Notes under the pieces: model-generated | The model's database searches: none | What the model was told of the DNA's origin: nothing | The model's input: the letters and a program-made list of their open reading frames with translations, nothing else | Assembly (NCBI GenBank): GCA_036873755.1 | Contig: JAVTVY010018922.1 | Location: 1 to 64,000, forward strand | Origin: Hanleya hanleyi | Taxonomy: Eukaryota; Mollusca; Polyplacophora; Lepidopleurida; Hanleyidae | Reading direction: 5' to 3' | Length of the DNA stretch: 64,000 nt | Shown: piece by piece, positions 1 to 12,656 of the stretch | Layout: each line of letters starts with the position of its first letter | Position numbering within the stretch: position 1 is the stretch's first letter | Position numbers and translations under genes: made by a program

Positions 1-1660
1 GGGGTTGAAATTGGGTGGGGTCGTTTTATTAAGGGGGGGAGGGTATATTTGTTGTGCGTTTTCACTGATCAGAATCAGCAGTTCGAACCGTTTTGCAGCT
101 ATTTACCGTCTCAAATATTTACGACCAAGATATAGTTTCAAGTGATACTGAATGGATTGAATTATTTCAGTATTCTGTGGTTTTACATCATCTGCCGCCT
201 CATCGAAATGCTAATATGATCGAAAATGCTGGTTTCTGATCAGAAGGTGTGATCATTGTAAGGCCTCTCTGTGACTCAAGATGAACCGGTTGATATCAGC
301 GCTGATTCAGTCAGTTGCATGGTATACCACACTTATCAGATACCCGGCTGAGGATACTTAAATCGTCAGATACAGACATTACAGCCCAGTTTTAGCTGGA
401 TTATCCTCCCATTTTTGGATTGTTTACCTGAATCGGTGGCTATTAATTCATTCTTAGTGGAACTCCAAAACCAGAAATAATTATACGAGTTTATAATAAA
501 TACCTGGACTACCTGTGCCTGCGATAACATAATACCTGATTCAGAAAGATTCGTTTGATCTTGGCTAACATCGAACATAAACCGGAAGGGTCATCTGAAT
601 TTAGACACCTAACATGGGGGGGTGGGGACAGATTTTGTAATATCATTTGCATTGTCCTTCTTTCGATTTGGCAGTTTTTGGCATCTATTTGTAGAGGGAA
701 CATTCGCAGTTAATATATAACTAAATTTGACAGTTACACGCCTCTGAATTTTCAAAAAGATCAACTTTAATCCACAAAATTGCCCAAAATTAGCGTTTTC
801 AAGGGTATGATATCGCAAAAATGACAATAATTTAATGGAAGGACTAACACGCTCGTAACATGTTTCCGAATATGTAGGAATATATGCACCATCCATTCAA
901 GAACAGATCATAGCGTTTTTTATGGTATCTCTAAATCCCGGGCCTGATCGCCAAGGCCAGATATGTGCTTTAGCTAGCCGAAAACTGTTGTATTTTGATG
1001 GGGGTACATGTAGGAAAAACCACATAGCGCGAAAAGTATTTGATGAAAATGCGTGAAATTTTTCAAACATCCAAGCAATTGAATAGTGCAAGCCCATATC
1101 TGATATCAGAATGATTGGATGAAATAAGCCCACCTAATAGGCTACAGGCTCCTAAATAAAAAAAGTCCCGATCCGTTAACCCCTACACGTAATCTATGCC
1201 AAGGACAAGAATTTTCCCGATTTTTTCCCCGCCTTCGTTGCAACGATTAATGGAAAGCCGTTGGTACCACTGGCAAGTATGGTATTTGTTCTATTCAGCT
1301 GCAAATTTTATTTCGATTCACTGCTCGATAACATGCCTCGCCGAGGGACTATTTGCAGGGCGTGAGCACTGCTTTCAGCAGGCAGAGAAAACAGCGAAAT
1401 AGCGACCTCTTGTGTAGAGGTGCGCACAGCTTAAAATTTTGACGGATAATGTTTGACAAGAAGTTGGTCACCGTGTAGCGCATGAAATAAACTACTTCCT
1501 GCCGAAAGATGAAAGTCTAAATCCAATTAGGGAATCAGCGAGGTACAATTGTGTTAATACTGTCGAACGTGTAAATTATTTAGGAGTCTGTAGCCAATGA
1601 CAGTCCTATTGAGACACCAACTGTTTTACGAATTATCTCCCTTTCCCCACAAACCATAAC
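1..1660. other. No recognisable gene
   Basis: AT-rich sequence with only short open frames on both strands. None shows a recognisable domain or consistent coding character, and I see no repeat arms or SINE heads. The LINE that begins somewhere to the right may extend its 5' untranslated part into the end of this stretch. Confidence 0.5.
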
Positions 1661-2283
1661 TTGTGTATACCAGCAGATGAAACATTGGCCTAAACAATAT
1701 GCTCTTAATATTATCATTTTGGCTGGTATAGTTGTATATATCACTATATCTTTGACTCCATTCCTTATTCAAGTGATAGCAACTTCAATCGCAGCTGATA
1801 TAAACCATACCTCTAAATACATCAGATATCCAATCGGCCTAACTAATGGTGATTCTACACTGCTTATATGTATGTATATATTTGTATATAAATGACATTT
1901 TCCATTGCCTATGTTTATTGGTATCGCACTGCTTAACAATATAATACATCTAATTCTAACATATCCCAGCACAGAAGTCAATACAATCTCTGCGCTAAGC
2001 ATATATCCCTCGTATAACTTCCACCCGTCCATCCTCGCAAACATTGGTATGCTTTCACCACATGCCACTGTCTCCTATACACTGTATATAATGTCGCAGT
2101 TACCTGCGATTGTATTTACTCCTGTTATTTCTCATATTTGTAGTTTTGGTATATATTGTTATTGTTTGTATGTTTTTTTGTCATATTTTGTTCCTGTAAA
2201 TATGTTATTTTTTTGCTTTATTTTTGTATCCTGCACTGTGATCCTTGTTCAGTCTGCCCATACATATACTGATACATCTCAAT

Positions 2284-3700
2284 ATGGATAATAATACACC
2301 TGAGGAGGATGTTCCACTAATGAACCCTATATCATTCCTTCCCTTTTTTAATGAAGATATCCCAGAACAAATTACCCACCACTGCCCTGCCAATACAGAA
2401 ATAAACCTTGATTTCCTAGAAAACATGTGCTTCAACCCAATCCAGCTAAATGACATTGACCACTGTAAAAGCTCTAACAGATGATAATGATTTCGAAATT
2501 GCTCTTTGGAATAATATCAATATTCATCAGTCAAAATATTTCACTGACACATCTTTCATCGAAGAAATGAAAATATTACCCTGTAATGATTATAAGAGTG
2601 ATACTCTATCTTTTCTACATTTGAATGCTAGAAGCCTTAAAAAACACTACTCGGAGATCACTGGCTTTACCCATAATTTGATATTCCAATTTTCTGTTCT
2701 GGGATTTTCAGAAAGTTGGTTAAATCCTGCAACTGAGAAACTATTTGATATACCCTTTCGGTCGTCAAGAAGCAAGAAAAAATGAGGCGGCCTAATTTTT
2801 TATGTCAATGAAAATTTCAAAAATTGTCAAATTCGAGATGATCTCTCAAACTTTGACGGGGACGGTGAATACGAATCCCTCTTTTTGGAATTAGTTTTGG
2901 ATGAGACGAAATATGTACTTGGAATATTGTACCGACCTCCAGGCAAAAATGTCAATATTTTCAATACGCATTTACTATCCCTTCTTAAAGCCGCTGATAT
3001 CGAAAAGAATAAGTGTGTTTTGATGGGGGATTTCAACATCGACTTCTTTAAAGTTGATCACCATGAACCCTCCAAAGACTTTATCGAAATCATGAAGTCA
3101 CATTATTTTTTCCCGCAAATCACCAAACCTACCAGAGTTAGAGCTCACTCCTCCACACTGATCGACAAAATATTCACAAATTTTCATGAAGACAACCTCG
3201 TGTCCGGTATTTTTCTAACTGACATTACCGACCACTTCCCAATATTCCACATCTTGAAGACAGAATCCTTTCGTAAACTTACGCATCAAAAAATAACCTA
3301 TCGTAAATTTACCTCTGAACAAAAAGAACAATTCGTACATCAGATTAAAGAAACGGACTGGAGCTCTGTCAATCCTGACACCACTGACCCCAACATTCCT
3401 TTGAACCGCTTCCTCTATATTTTTAACCCCATATATGAAGAATGCTTCCCCTTGACAACTTTTAGTACTTCGATCAAGAAAATTATCAAACCCTGGATCA
3501 CCCACGGCATTCTAAAGTCAATTCACGAAAAGAACAAACTCTATCGACTGTACCTCGTCACTTTGGATGTCAATATCCACCGACAATACAGACTATATAG
3601 AAACAAATTAAACCACACCATCCGTCTATCTAAAAAGCAATACTTTGAACAGAAATTCAATGAAAGCAATCACGACATCAAGGGTACATGGAAGGTCTAA
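2284..3700 (+). pseudogene. LINE endonuclease region (broken)
   Basis: A plausible start is the ATG at 2284. The frame shifts near 2450 and is interrupted by a TGA at 2783-2785, just before a GGLIFYVNE segment that in relatives follows directly (RGGGVxIYV). Recognisable endonuclease blocks are LSFLHLNARSLKKH (about 2608-2650), LGFSESWL (about 2698-2722), LGILYRPPG (about 2918-2945), LMGDFNIDF (about 3020-3046) and DKIFTNF followed by ITDHFPIFHIL (to about 3258). These are the standard landmarks of LINE APE endonucleases: the N of NARS, the E of ESW, the D and N of GDFN, and the DH of TDHFP. The frame ends at 3700, where a shift takes over into the RT part. Confidence 0.8.
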
Positions 3701-5432
3701 ACCAACTCCTGAACAGAAACAAACCGAAACAAACGCCAAACTCGTTTGAAATAAATGGGGAGGCAATGTCAGACAATGAAACAACAGCCACCAAATTTAA
3801 TGAATACTTTACGACAGTTGCTTCAAATCTCGACTCCAAAATCCCAAACACAGGGTCGAACTTTACTGACTACCTTGGTACCCCTGTTCCTAATAATTTT
3901 GAGTTTACCTCAGTTACTCCTGGTGATGTGAAGAAGAAAATCAGCAGCACCTGGCCTAGATGATATACGGATGGCTATGGTAAAACTGGTTTCTGATTAC
4001 ATTTCAACTCCACTTTCCTCCATTATGAATTCCTCTTTCATCTGTGGAATAGTGCCAACTATATTTAAACGCGCCAAAGTAACACCAGTATTCAAATCGG
4101 ACGATCCTTCTACTCTGTCAAACTATCGACCAATATCTGTCCCACCTTGTTTCAGTAAAATACTTGAAAAACTGGCCATTATTAAAATAATAGATTTTCT
4201 TGATGCAAATGAAACTCTCTCCCCAGAGCAGTTTGGTTTTAGAAATCACTCGACATCTTTGGCAGCATGCTCTTTATATGATACACTGATCTCTGCAAAA
4301 GAATCGCAATGTTAAAGCATAGTCTCCTTCCTTGACCTATCGAAAGCATTTGACACTGTCAACCATAACATTCTTCTCTCCAAGCTTGAAACACTATGGT
4401 TTTCGAGGACTATAATACCCGGTTTAACAGTTATCTCTCGGACAGATCACAAACAGTTATATACAATGAGAAGTTATCGGAACCATTGTCTATTGGATAT
4501 GGTGTCCCTCAAGGGTCAATCCTCGGACCTATACTTTTTCTTCTTTATATAAATGATAGAAACAGCGCAACGGATATGTTGAAAATTATTCTCTTTGCCG
4601 ATGACACCAGTGTCGTATTTTCTTCCAGCAACATATCTGACGTATTTAATATTATGTCACAGGAATTACAGAAACTACATAGTTGGTTCTGCTGTAATCG
4701 CCTGTCATTGAAAATTAAAAAAAAACAAATACATGTTAATAAAATCCCATGTTTACCGACCAACGACTAATATACCTGGATTATGTATATCTGGAACAGA
4801 AATTGAACTCGTTCATCAATTTAAATTTTTAGGTATTTACATTAATGACCAGCTAAATTGGAAATCCCACATAAACTACATATGCAACAAGGTATCGAAA
4901 AACATAGCTGTCATAAATCATATCAAAAACTCGATAAATAAGAAAACACTGTATACATTGTATTATTCGACGATATTCCCATATCTATCTTATTGCAATG
5001 TTCTATGGGGAAATACCTATGCTACACATTTGAATCCCCTTGTCTTGTTGCAGAAACGCGCCCTGAGAGTAATAACCTTATCAAAAAAACTAGACCATAC
5101 TACACCGTTATTTACAGAATTAAGAAATTCTACAACTATGTAAACTAAGCTTATACTCTTGCCTTCTGATGGCTCATAACTTTTTTCACCACCCAGGCCA
5201 GCTACCATCAAAATTCCGTTTCTACTTCATTAAGCAATCCGATGTACATATTTACCGAACTAGGGGACAAGTTTTAAATCTATATCGCCCGATCTATCGA
5301 TCAAATCTATCATTTTATACCCTCAAAATAAAAGGACCTCGTGAGTGGAACATACTACCTCCTTCAATTAAAAGCATCAATTCTATTTCTCTCTTTAAGT
5401 CAAAACTCAAGACATACCTTATCGATAACTGA
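3688..5432 (+). pseudogene. LINE reverse transcriptase region (broken)
   Basis: Non-LTR reverse transcriptase spread over several frames. Visible blocks in order are: AKVTPVFKSDDPSTLSNYRP (about 4072-4131), EQFGFRNHSTSLAA (about 4228-4269), a stop at 4313-4315, then SFLDLSKAFDTVNHNIL (about 4325-4375), GVPQGSILGPILFLLYIND (about 4501-4557) and the catalytic FADD at about 4597. C-terminal thumb and tail peptides follow to 5432. Frame changes occur near 3690, 3963, 4390, 4735 and 5145. The order and the FADD catalytic box are those of CR1/L2-like LINEs, and no RNase H follows the RT. It cannot encode a working protein. Confidence 0.85.
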
Positions 5433-5683
5433 CATGTATTACATAGTTGCATAATGCCTTGCTTATATTTCATTTGATGAAAATGTTTTGGTGTATCTTG
5501 CCATATTTAGTCTTATTTTGGGATAGAACAAGCCCTTATGCGTTTTATTCCCGCCAATTCTGCTCATACGGCTAATAGTACCAGTGTTTAATCTTTTTCT
5601 TTCTTTATTTTCTTCTTATTGTTACTGATAGTCGTTGGTGTACACCTTCATTATTTGGTGAATAAATTTCAATTCAATTCAAT

Positions 5684-6503
5684 ACAAGGTCAAAGTTCGA
5701 TATTCACTGCAGAAGCAAAAGCTATATTGTTGGCTTTAGAAGGTGTTGGTTCCACTAAAAGGAAAAAAATATGTCATATTCTCAGATTATGCCTCCAAGC
5801 GATTAAAAGTGGAACTTCGACTCATCCCACTATCTTGAGTATTCCACAACTACATGACTGTGGATTTGATCAACAGATTGATATTGTGTTCTGTTGGTTG
5901 CCTAGTCACGTTGGCATCAAAGGTAATACTGATGCTGATAGGATGGATAAGGCAGCCCTACATGATGAGATTGATCCTGTTGGAATCCCATACAGCGATT
6001 TCAGGTTCTCTATCTGTACTTATGTGAGAAGGCTGTTTCAATCCTGTGAATAATAACAGACTTCATGAGTTAAAAAAAACTGTAGGCTATACTCATCTGA
6101 ACAGCCGGAAACGTTTCGATCAAACCATGATCAGGCGACCATACACGATGAACTCACGAACATGTACTAAAAAAAGAGCCAGTCCTGTGCTGTGCTTCAT
6201 GCCATGATGAGCTCAAGCTGAAACCTATTCTTATCGAATGGATAGATTTTAAGATTGTAAGAGATGTTTTTATCGAGCGACTACTTTGGAAGATCTTTTT
6301 AGTCGGGTGAGAGAGGATTGCATCTTCGGTTATTTGAGAGAAATCGGGCTGTTCCATAAGGTATAATGTGTGTGTTTTAATGCGTTGGGTAAAGTTAGTG
6401 ACTTGAGTAATTAGATTTTTGTTTGATCGTCGCTATATAGCTGAAATATTGCTGAACGCGACATTAAACCTTAATTCTCCCTCTCTCTCTCTCTCTCTCT
6501 CTC
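5684..6503 (+). mobile_element. 3' remnant of a second LINE with RNase H and simple-repeat tail
   Basis: Immediately after the first LINE ends, an RNase H domain starts mid-domain: SIFTAEAKAILLAL (about 5697-5740), then VFCWLPSHVGIKGNTDADR (about 5887-5943). The open frame closes at 6053. After a frame change come a Cys/His knuckle-like segment (CCASCHDELKLKPILIE, about 6188-6240) and a terminal FGYLREIGLFHK (to about 6360), the usual end of I/Nimb/Jockey-type LINE ORF2 proteins. The 3' tail reads GCTGAAATATTGCTGAACG followed by (CT)n at 6478-6503. The N-terminal part of this element is not seen left of the first LINE, so this is a 5'-truncated or interrupted copy. Confidence 0.75.
6478..6503. 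repeat. (CT)n microsatellite
   Basis: Run of CT dinucleotides that terminates the RNase H LINE tail; such LINEs commonly end in short tandem repeats. Confidence 0.9.
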
Positions 6504-7367
6504 GCTACAGTTTGCGCAAACATAATTTTAGCGCAGAGATGACATTTAGATTTCTTTGTTTAAAAAAAAAATACCCATAGTTAAGAAAATACGCAGTCAT
6601 GCAGCAGTCAAGATTGCCCATGAGATTGGAAAAGGGATAATTGTTCAAGTACTGATAGGTTTGACCTTGCACTGAAGGTCCAACCAGATTACTTGCTTTG
6701 CGATTTGTTTTGTTAAATTCAATCTCAGAGTGTAATCTCCAAACACTACTCTTCTCGTTATTTATATGGTATGACAGGTACAATCCAAGTCGGAAACATG
6801 TTGAGAGAGCCTGGGCGCCAAGGTATATACTAAATATATATTTAGCTGTTGACAATAATTGTTAGCTACAGGGAACATTTTTTGCGAACCGATCCTTTTG
6901 AGATACATGTGCTGCAAAAAATGGTGGTTTTCATCAGTTTCAATCATACAACTTGTACAAGAAATAATGATGGCCAGAAAAAGGGCGTCTATCGTGATTA
7001 TTTACACTATTTGCTTGCTTCTTTCTTACTTAGTCGTACTCCACTTTACGCGATTTAATCGACAAAATTCGAAATGGATTTAAATTCCAGTCTCAGTGAG
7101 GCAAAGTTATTGCTGATTCTTTACGGGGAAGGAGTTGAGCAAAAAATGGGGAGTGGAGGAATGAATAATATTCCACGAAGGTATGCATTCAAAATAGGAC
7201 CTAGGGGATACAAAACTTATTAAATCTTTATAAAAGAAGGCGTGAATGCTCTTTCGGGGATAGCCAGAGATAAAACAGGGAGAAATATAAGTATTAGTGA
7301 AAGTCAAATAAGAGATATTTTCACCAGGAGACACCTACTCTTGGAGATCATGACAAGTCTGGCAAAC
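6504..7367. other. No recognisable gene
   Basis: Unassigned AT-rich DNA between the LINE remnant and the truncated first LTR. Only short, mutually overlapping open frames are present, and no domain is recognisable. Confidence 0.5.
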
Positions 7368-8161
7368 GTCTGCTGCTGTGGTGAGCCGTACAGTTGAATA
7401 GTCCTGCGGTGTTACAGAGAGACGGGCCGGTGCCGTAGAAGCCTTTGTACTGTGATAGTACTGTCGTGCCCAGGCCGTCCGCATCCATTGACAGTTACCA
7501 ACGCTTGGAGGGGCTTAGACGTGTAAGACGAGACACGACGACGACGAGAAGAAGAAGACAAGGGGAAGGGAGACACAGGCCGGACATAACCACGGAGGGG
7601 CCAGGTCGTGTAAGACAAGACACGACGTAGAGTTTATCCATACGGGAGTGAACGAAGACCTGGGGAAGGAAGTTAGACGCTGGATCCAACCACGAAGACC
7701 TGGGGAAGGAAGATAGGAGCTGGACCCAACCACGAGAGAACCGGTCGTGACCAGACTGTGGCTGTGACCAGGCCTGATCGCGATGTAGCTAGGGCTATAT
7801 ATTTTGTATATATCTTTCTATTATTTCGAAGTTCGGTTTAAGATAACTATAAGAATACAGGTAAATCCAATTCATAGAGCAGGGATATTCTTTTCAGGGA
7901 TTGTACGCTACCGCGATGTGAATCCTGTATACCTGTTCATAGAATTATATGTCAGTATTGTATTAATGTCCTTTGGTTGTCATTACAGGTCTTCCTTTCC
8001 AACCTCCTCGATCCAGACAAGGTGACAGGTTGAATCGAACTCCCTCGTTGGCCAAGATCAGTGCACGAGTGCGTTCCCGGTAGCCTGACAGTTTGTCTTG
8101 GGGGACCCTGCGCACTCTCTTGTGGATCTGAAACATCCATTCCCCACGTTAAAACGTTTGA
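7368..8161 (+). repeat. LTR1 (5'-truncated)
   Basis: Matches the last third of LTR2 and LTR3. Homology begins at the CGTCTGCTGCTG segment and ends at CGTTTGA just before the primer-binding-like site. It contains (GACGAC)-rich and GAAGAAGAAG stretches that open long but spurious frames on both strands. Confidence 0.85.
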
Positions 8162-8163
8162 AC

Positions 8164-8177
8164 TGGTGGCAGCGGTG
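8164..8177 (+). other. Primer-binding-like site, copy 1
   Basis: TGGTGGCAGCGGTG starts two bases after the LTR1 end. TGG at this place, complementary to a tRNA 3' CCA, is the normal arrangement of an LTR-element primer-binding site. The identical stretch recurs after LTR2 at 12591-12604. The tRNA species was not determined. Confidence 0.65.
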
Positions 8178-8228
8178 AGATGGCCAACATCTGGGAGACG
8201 AAGGAAGGAGACCAAGCTGGGGGATAGC

Positions 8229-9765
8229 ATGGATCCGGACCAGACAACCATGAATATGGCTGAAAGTTTCGGCGCTGAGTTACGACGATCGGGAGCCATG
8301 GGTCAACCACCTGACGAAAGAGGCCGGCCGGAATTCTCCACAACGGCGAGTCCTCGGGAACGACGTGAGACGAGAAGAGATGTAGGTTCCGGGCGATCTA
8401 CTACAGCTACTCTGGGTTATGAAAATCTTCTTGATTTGTCCACGCAGGAACTAGAATCGGTGCTGTTGACTCCACCGGCTGACCTGACGCCTCGACCTTC
8501 AGCGGAGATTTCTACCGAAGATCGACCAACTAGTAGGGGGTGTGAGCCAGAAGAGGAGCAGCCCGACGTTGACCTGAGACTTGAGGTAGAAGACCACCGT
8601 AGCGCCATCCACGTATTGTGTACATCGATGACCTCCATGATGGGACAGATGTCCACGCTGCTGACAAAGTGACGTTCCATTGACTAGATGACTCAACCGA
8701 ATGTTGAAGATTACAATCATTCTGGGCCGGCCGGACTGGAAAGAGGGCGCCGAGCCACAGAGATGCCACTACGGGGTCGAGACGGAGCCGCACCGGGGAC
8801 GACGTCGAGGCGAGATCGACCACCCAGAAGACGCCGGGAGGAACCACCTTCAGTTTCATGGGATCAACCGTTACACACGTCAACGCCTATGGGGGAACCT
8901 AGACTGCCAAAGACGACGATGGTGAAGGCCGCTACCTACGATGGTACCACGCCATGGCGGGACTATTTGGCTCACTTCGGGCATTGCGCCGTGATAAATG
9001 GGTGGACGTACCAGAAACAGGGTCAATACCTAGCCTTCGCTTTACGGGGTCGGCACAGCAAGTACTAACCAGCCTTAAGTCTGCACCGAGCGATTTGCCC
9101 CTCCGAATCAGATGGACCTGTACAAGTCTCAGCTGAGGTCTAGACACCGTGCGAGGGATGAAGATCTTCCAGGCCTGGCTCAAGCACTAATCCGCCTGGC
9201 ACAGCTGGCTTATCCTGACGTCGGAGACGACATTCAAGATACCCTAGCCAAAGATCAGTTTCTGGACGCCATCGGTGATGAGCTGGGATTTTAAGTCTGG
9301 CAAACGAGACCCAAGAACTTGGATGCGGCAGTGCATGCGGTCGTGGAACTGGAAGCATTCAAAAGATATCATCGACATGAAACATGGGCAACAACCAGAG
9401 CTGTTCATGGCGAGAAAAAGGTGGGAACTGAGAATCAGCGGCTGAAAGAAATGAAGCGGTTATTGGAACAGCTTCAGCGAGACACTGAATCAGCGCAACA
9501 TCAACGGCCGCGACGATACCAGTCGAGATGGGAAATAGACGTGGCCGACAACGACCATACGGTAACCGAGACTGGACACCAAGGTGCTGGACGTGCGGTA
9601 AGCATGACCATTATCGAGCAAATTGCCCCGAACGCCGTAGACGAGATGGTTCTCGACTGCAGAATCCACCAAAAACGTCTTTGGCGGCACTCGCGTTTCA
9701 ACTGGTGGTGGATGATACGAACGCTTTTGTTCGCAGATACAAACCTGGTGATCAAGTTTGCTTGA
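8229..9765 (+). pseudogene. gag of internal copy 1 (broken)
   Basis: A first block from the ATG at 8229 to the stop at 8670-8672 encodes an acidic and arginine-rich N-terminal gag segment. After a second in-frame stop (TAG, 8685-8687), the block from 8688 carries a Gypsy-type gag core motif, YDGTTPWRDYLAHF, with INGW downstream. Comparison with copy 2 shows about 41 bases missing near 9088 and one G missing near 9529, so the frame is broken twice more. A CCHC zinc knuckle (CWTCGKHDHYRANC, about 9585-9630) follows in the next frame. The knuckle indicates a nucleic-acid-binding nucleocapsid. Confidence 0.8.
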
Positions 9766-10337
9766 GATGGTCTTTTGTTGTGAAAGAAGCCCTGACTGAT
9801 GTGGCATATCGCATCGCCGACGAGGCGGGTGGCATCCGTGTATTCCATCGTGATTTTTTAAAGCCCTTCTACCCCAGAGAGACGTCGGACAGTGAGACCA
9901 CGGAATATGTGGAGAAGGATGGGGATGTCGAGTCTGAGAACGGCCCGGAACCCGCGACGGTCTTCCCATACCCGGTGGAACATTCAACCGCAGTGAGATC
10001 TCCGGCACCTCGGCAGACGAGAAGTGGACGGAGAACACGTCGTCCTTGGAGATTAGCAGATTACGAGGTTGGATTACCCCCGGATTCCCCTATTGAAGTT
10101 GATTCGCCACTTTCGGAAGAGCAGACGGTCTTGCCGGAGACGTGGAGTCCTCCACGAGCGACTCGTGGACGTCGTGTCCAGCGACCGAGGCGCTTTAATG
10201 ACTACGTACTAGCCTGCCAGTGGGCAGGAGATGCACGACCGTATGGTCGAAGAAATACGGGTGATGACCGTGATCGTCGAGGGATGACCTGTGGTGCAGG
10301 GCTGACCTCCAAGTACTCCTGTGGGCGACAAACATAG
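9528..10337 (+). pseudogene. gag zinc knuckle fused to integrase C-terminal segment, copy 1
   Basis: This open frame joins the CCHC nucleocapsid knuckle directly to a segment with KPGDQVCLR, YRIADEAGGI and FHRDFLKPFY. That pattern resembles the integrase C-terminal domain of Gypsy elements, where GDxV opens the domain and VHxDxLKP closes it. The remainder (to 10337) is a basic and acidic low-complexity tail with two similar RRPWRLADYEV and RPRRFNDYVLA motifs. Protease, RT, RNase H and the integrase catalytic core, which should lie between knuckle and tail, are missing. The joining point near 9690-9710 is the deletion scar. Confidence 0.75.
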
Positions 10338-10604
10338 GATGGCCGACCCCGAGGCTTGACTGCCTCAGATGCATGGTGAACAGACTCCAGCGGAAGACAG
10401 CTGTGGCCTGCTATGGACCGGATGTCCATTTCAGGTGACGACGACTTGGCCAAGAAGTCAAGAGGACCGTCGTCCTGTAATTCTGTTGTATATACGTTGT
10501 ACATATGTTTTGTTCTGCACACCCGTGCTCCTGGTAGCGTGACGAGAGCCATTCTGCAGGGGAACGTTCTGTTTCTACCTTTATCCACAGAAGAGCAGTA
10601 GCCC

Positions 10605-10612
10605 TATATAAG
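10605..10612 (+). promoter_or_regulatory. LTR2 TATA box
   Basis: TATATAAG within the LTR, followed about 25-30 bases downstream by a segment conserved in LTR3. It is the probable U3/R promoter of the retrotransposon. Confidence 0.6.
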
Positions 10613-11480
10613 CTAGGCTCCCGCGGAAACGAGGCAGACCAGCAGAGACTTCGAGGTGAGAACACGCACAATTGTATCGGGGAGAAGAAATCCAATACAT
10701 TGCCGGCCTGGAGAAGGGCCGTGACCAGGCCGCCGAATTTGTGCCGCCGCCGGGCCGGAACAAGGCCGCCGAATTAAAGAAGTGCCGCCGCCGAATCCTA
10801 TAACATCATAGCATACATTTATACTCACTTACATTCACACGTCCGGGCTGTGTTTACTCTACTCCGATCTTTACCTGTCTCAACCGTAATGCACAGTTGT
10901 GCGGGTATTGCACTGGGAGATAAGGTATAGACACTTATCGCTAATGGTTATTCCTATCTCTACATGATCCCCGTCCGTACTGCACAGACGTGCAGATTTG
11001 GCTCTGGGAATTAACTAACAGCGTTAGTGTTGATAGCATGGCCATACCTTAGCCGCATCTCTACTTGACTCAACCGCATTGAGCAGTAGTGCTAGTACGG
11101 CCCTGTGGTTAATGGTATCGATTAAGCTGTATCCGGTAGGAGACGCTCGTCTATGAGAAGAGGGTACAGCTAAACCAAATCATACACAGTTCCTACCTAA
11201 ACAATTATCCATGCACCCACGTACTTAAACACACAACGTACGGGTTGAAATACATTCACGCTAACACTCGCAAGCTATAGGCTCGGATCTAGAGCTGGAT
11301 AAATATACACCTACCCAGTAAATCGTACCATAAACGATTATCCATTCACGCCTCCATAAACATAGTCTCTCACCACCCTGTACATACATTGAGTAATCCA
11401 CGGCCAATCATAGATTAATACTGTCTCACACAGTAGTATATAACGGAGGAATCCTTGACCAGATGCCCATCTATTGCGGA

Positions 11481-11640
11481 TGACCATGCAGTAGTATAGA
11501 GAGAGGATTCATAGACCAGTTGACCATACAGTAGTATAAAGAGAGGGTTCCTATACCAGTTGACCATACAGTAGTATAGAGAGAGGGTTCCTATACCAAG
11601 TACCCATAAAGTAGTATAGAAAGAGGGTTACTAGACCAGG
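11481..11640 (+). repeat. 40-bp minisatellite in LTR2 (4 units)
   Basis: TGACCATACAGTAGTATA-type units begin at 11481, 11521, 11561 and, in degenerate form, 11601, so the period is exactly 40 bp. The same four-unit array is in LTR3, so it is part of the LTR and not a later expansion. Confidence 0.85.
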
Positions 11641-12590
11641 TGCCTGCCCATCCACCGTGTGTTATCGGTGTCTGATCCTATGTGGACCGTGTAGCCGTGA
11701 ACTCTAGCCTTGATGATTCGTCCTTGGAGCGGGGACGCGGAGTGAGTCGCCGTGAGCGGGGTCGCTGAAGCCTGGGGGTGTATTCCAAAGAGGGGTGCCG
11801 TCTGCTGCTGAGGTGAGCCGTGCAGTTGAATAGTCCTGCGGTGTTACAGAGAGACGGGCCGGTGCCGTAGAAGCCTTTGTACTGTGATAGTACTGTCGTG
11901 CCCAGGCCATCCGCATCCATTGACAGTTACAAACGCTTGCAGGGGCGAGACACGACGAGACACGACGACGACGAGAAGAAGAAGACAAGGGGAAGGAAGA
12001 CACAGGCGGGACATAACCACGGAGGGGCCAGGTCGTGTAAGACGAGACACGACGTAGAGTTTATCCATACGGGAGTGAACGAAGACCTGGGGAAGGAAGT
12101 TAGACGCTGGATCCAACCACGAAGACCTGGGGAAGGAAGATAGGAGCTGGACCCAACCACGAGAGAACCGGTCGTGACCAGACTGTGGCTGTGACCAGGC
12201 CTGATCGCGATATAGCTAGGGCTATATATTTTGTATATATCTTTCTATTATTTCGAAGTTCGGTTTAAGATAACTATAAGAATACAGGTAAATCCAATTC
12301 ATAGAGCAGGGATATTCTTTTCAGGGATTGTACGCTACCGCGATGTGAATCCTGTATACCTGTTCATAGAATTATATGTCAGTATTGTATTAATTTCCTT
12401 TGGTTGTCATCACAGGTCTTCCTTTCCAACCTCCTCGATCCAGACAAGGTGACAGGTTGAATCGAACTCCCTCGTTGGCCAAGATCAGTGCACGAGTGCG
12501 TTCCCGGTAGCCTGACAGTTTGTTTTGGGGGACCCTGCGCACTCTCTTGTGGACCTGAAACATCCATTCCCCACGTTAAAAAATTTGAAC

Positions 12591-12604
12591 TGGTGGCAGC
12601 GGTG
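12591..12604 (+). other. Primer-binding-like site, copy 2
   Basis: TGGTGGCAGCGGTG two bases after the LTR2 end, identical to the site following LTR1. Confidence 0.65.
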
Positions 12605-12656
12605 GGATGGCCAACATCTGGGAGACGAAGGAAGGAGACCAAGCTGGGGGGATAGC

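Larger units (their letters stand above)
1661..5683 (+). mobile_element. Decayed CR1-like non-LTR retrotransposon (LINE)
   Basis: The element encodes an apurinic-type endonuclease followed by a reverse transcriptase and has no RNase H. It ends at about 5661-5683 in a short microsatellite of ATTCA/TTCAA units, the style of 3' end used by CR1/L2-like LINEs. The 5' boundary is uncertain. The first 600 bases are AT-rich with hydrophobic open frames (1677-2290) that I cannot assign and that may be leader or a degraded ORF1. Several frame changes and an in-frame TGA at 2783-2785 make it non-functional. The C-terminal peptide around 5330-5432 has the GPxxWNxLPPxIK pattern followed by FKxxLKxYL, typical of this LINE group. 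Confidence 0.8.
10553..12588 (+). repeat. LTR2 (5' part deleted)
   Basis: Shared with LTR3 from CTGCAGGGGAACGTTCTG onward. Relative to LTR3 about the first 540 bases are lost, and the deletion joins the internal region directly at about 10552. It carries a TATA box (10605-10612), GCCGCCGAAT-rich sequence and a 40-bp minisatellite, and it ends at AAATTTGA before the second primer-binding-like site. Confidence 0.85.

Noticed and set aside
7412..7733. Several overlapping frames in the LTR (both strands)
   Set aside because: They arise from GACGAC/GAAGAAG simple sequence in the LTR and recur in all LTR copies with shifted ends.
7804..8025. MYISFYYFEVRF-type frame repeated in all three LTRs
   Set aside because: Repeated because the LTR is repeated; it has no domain and no codon-biased substitution pattern visible among the three copies.
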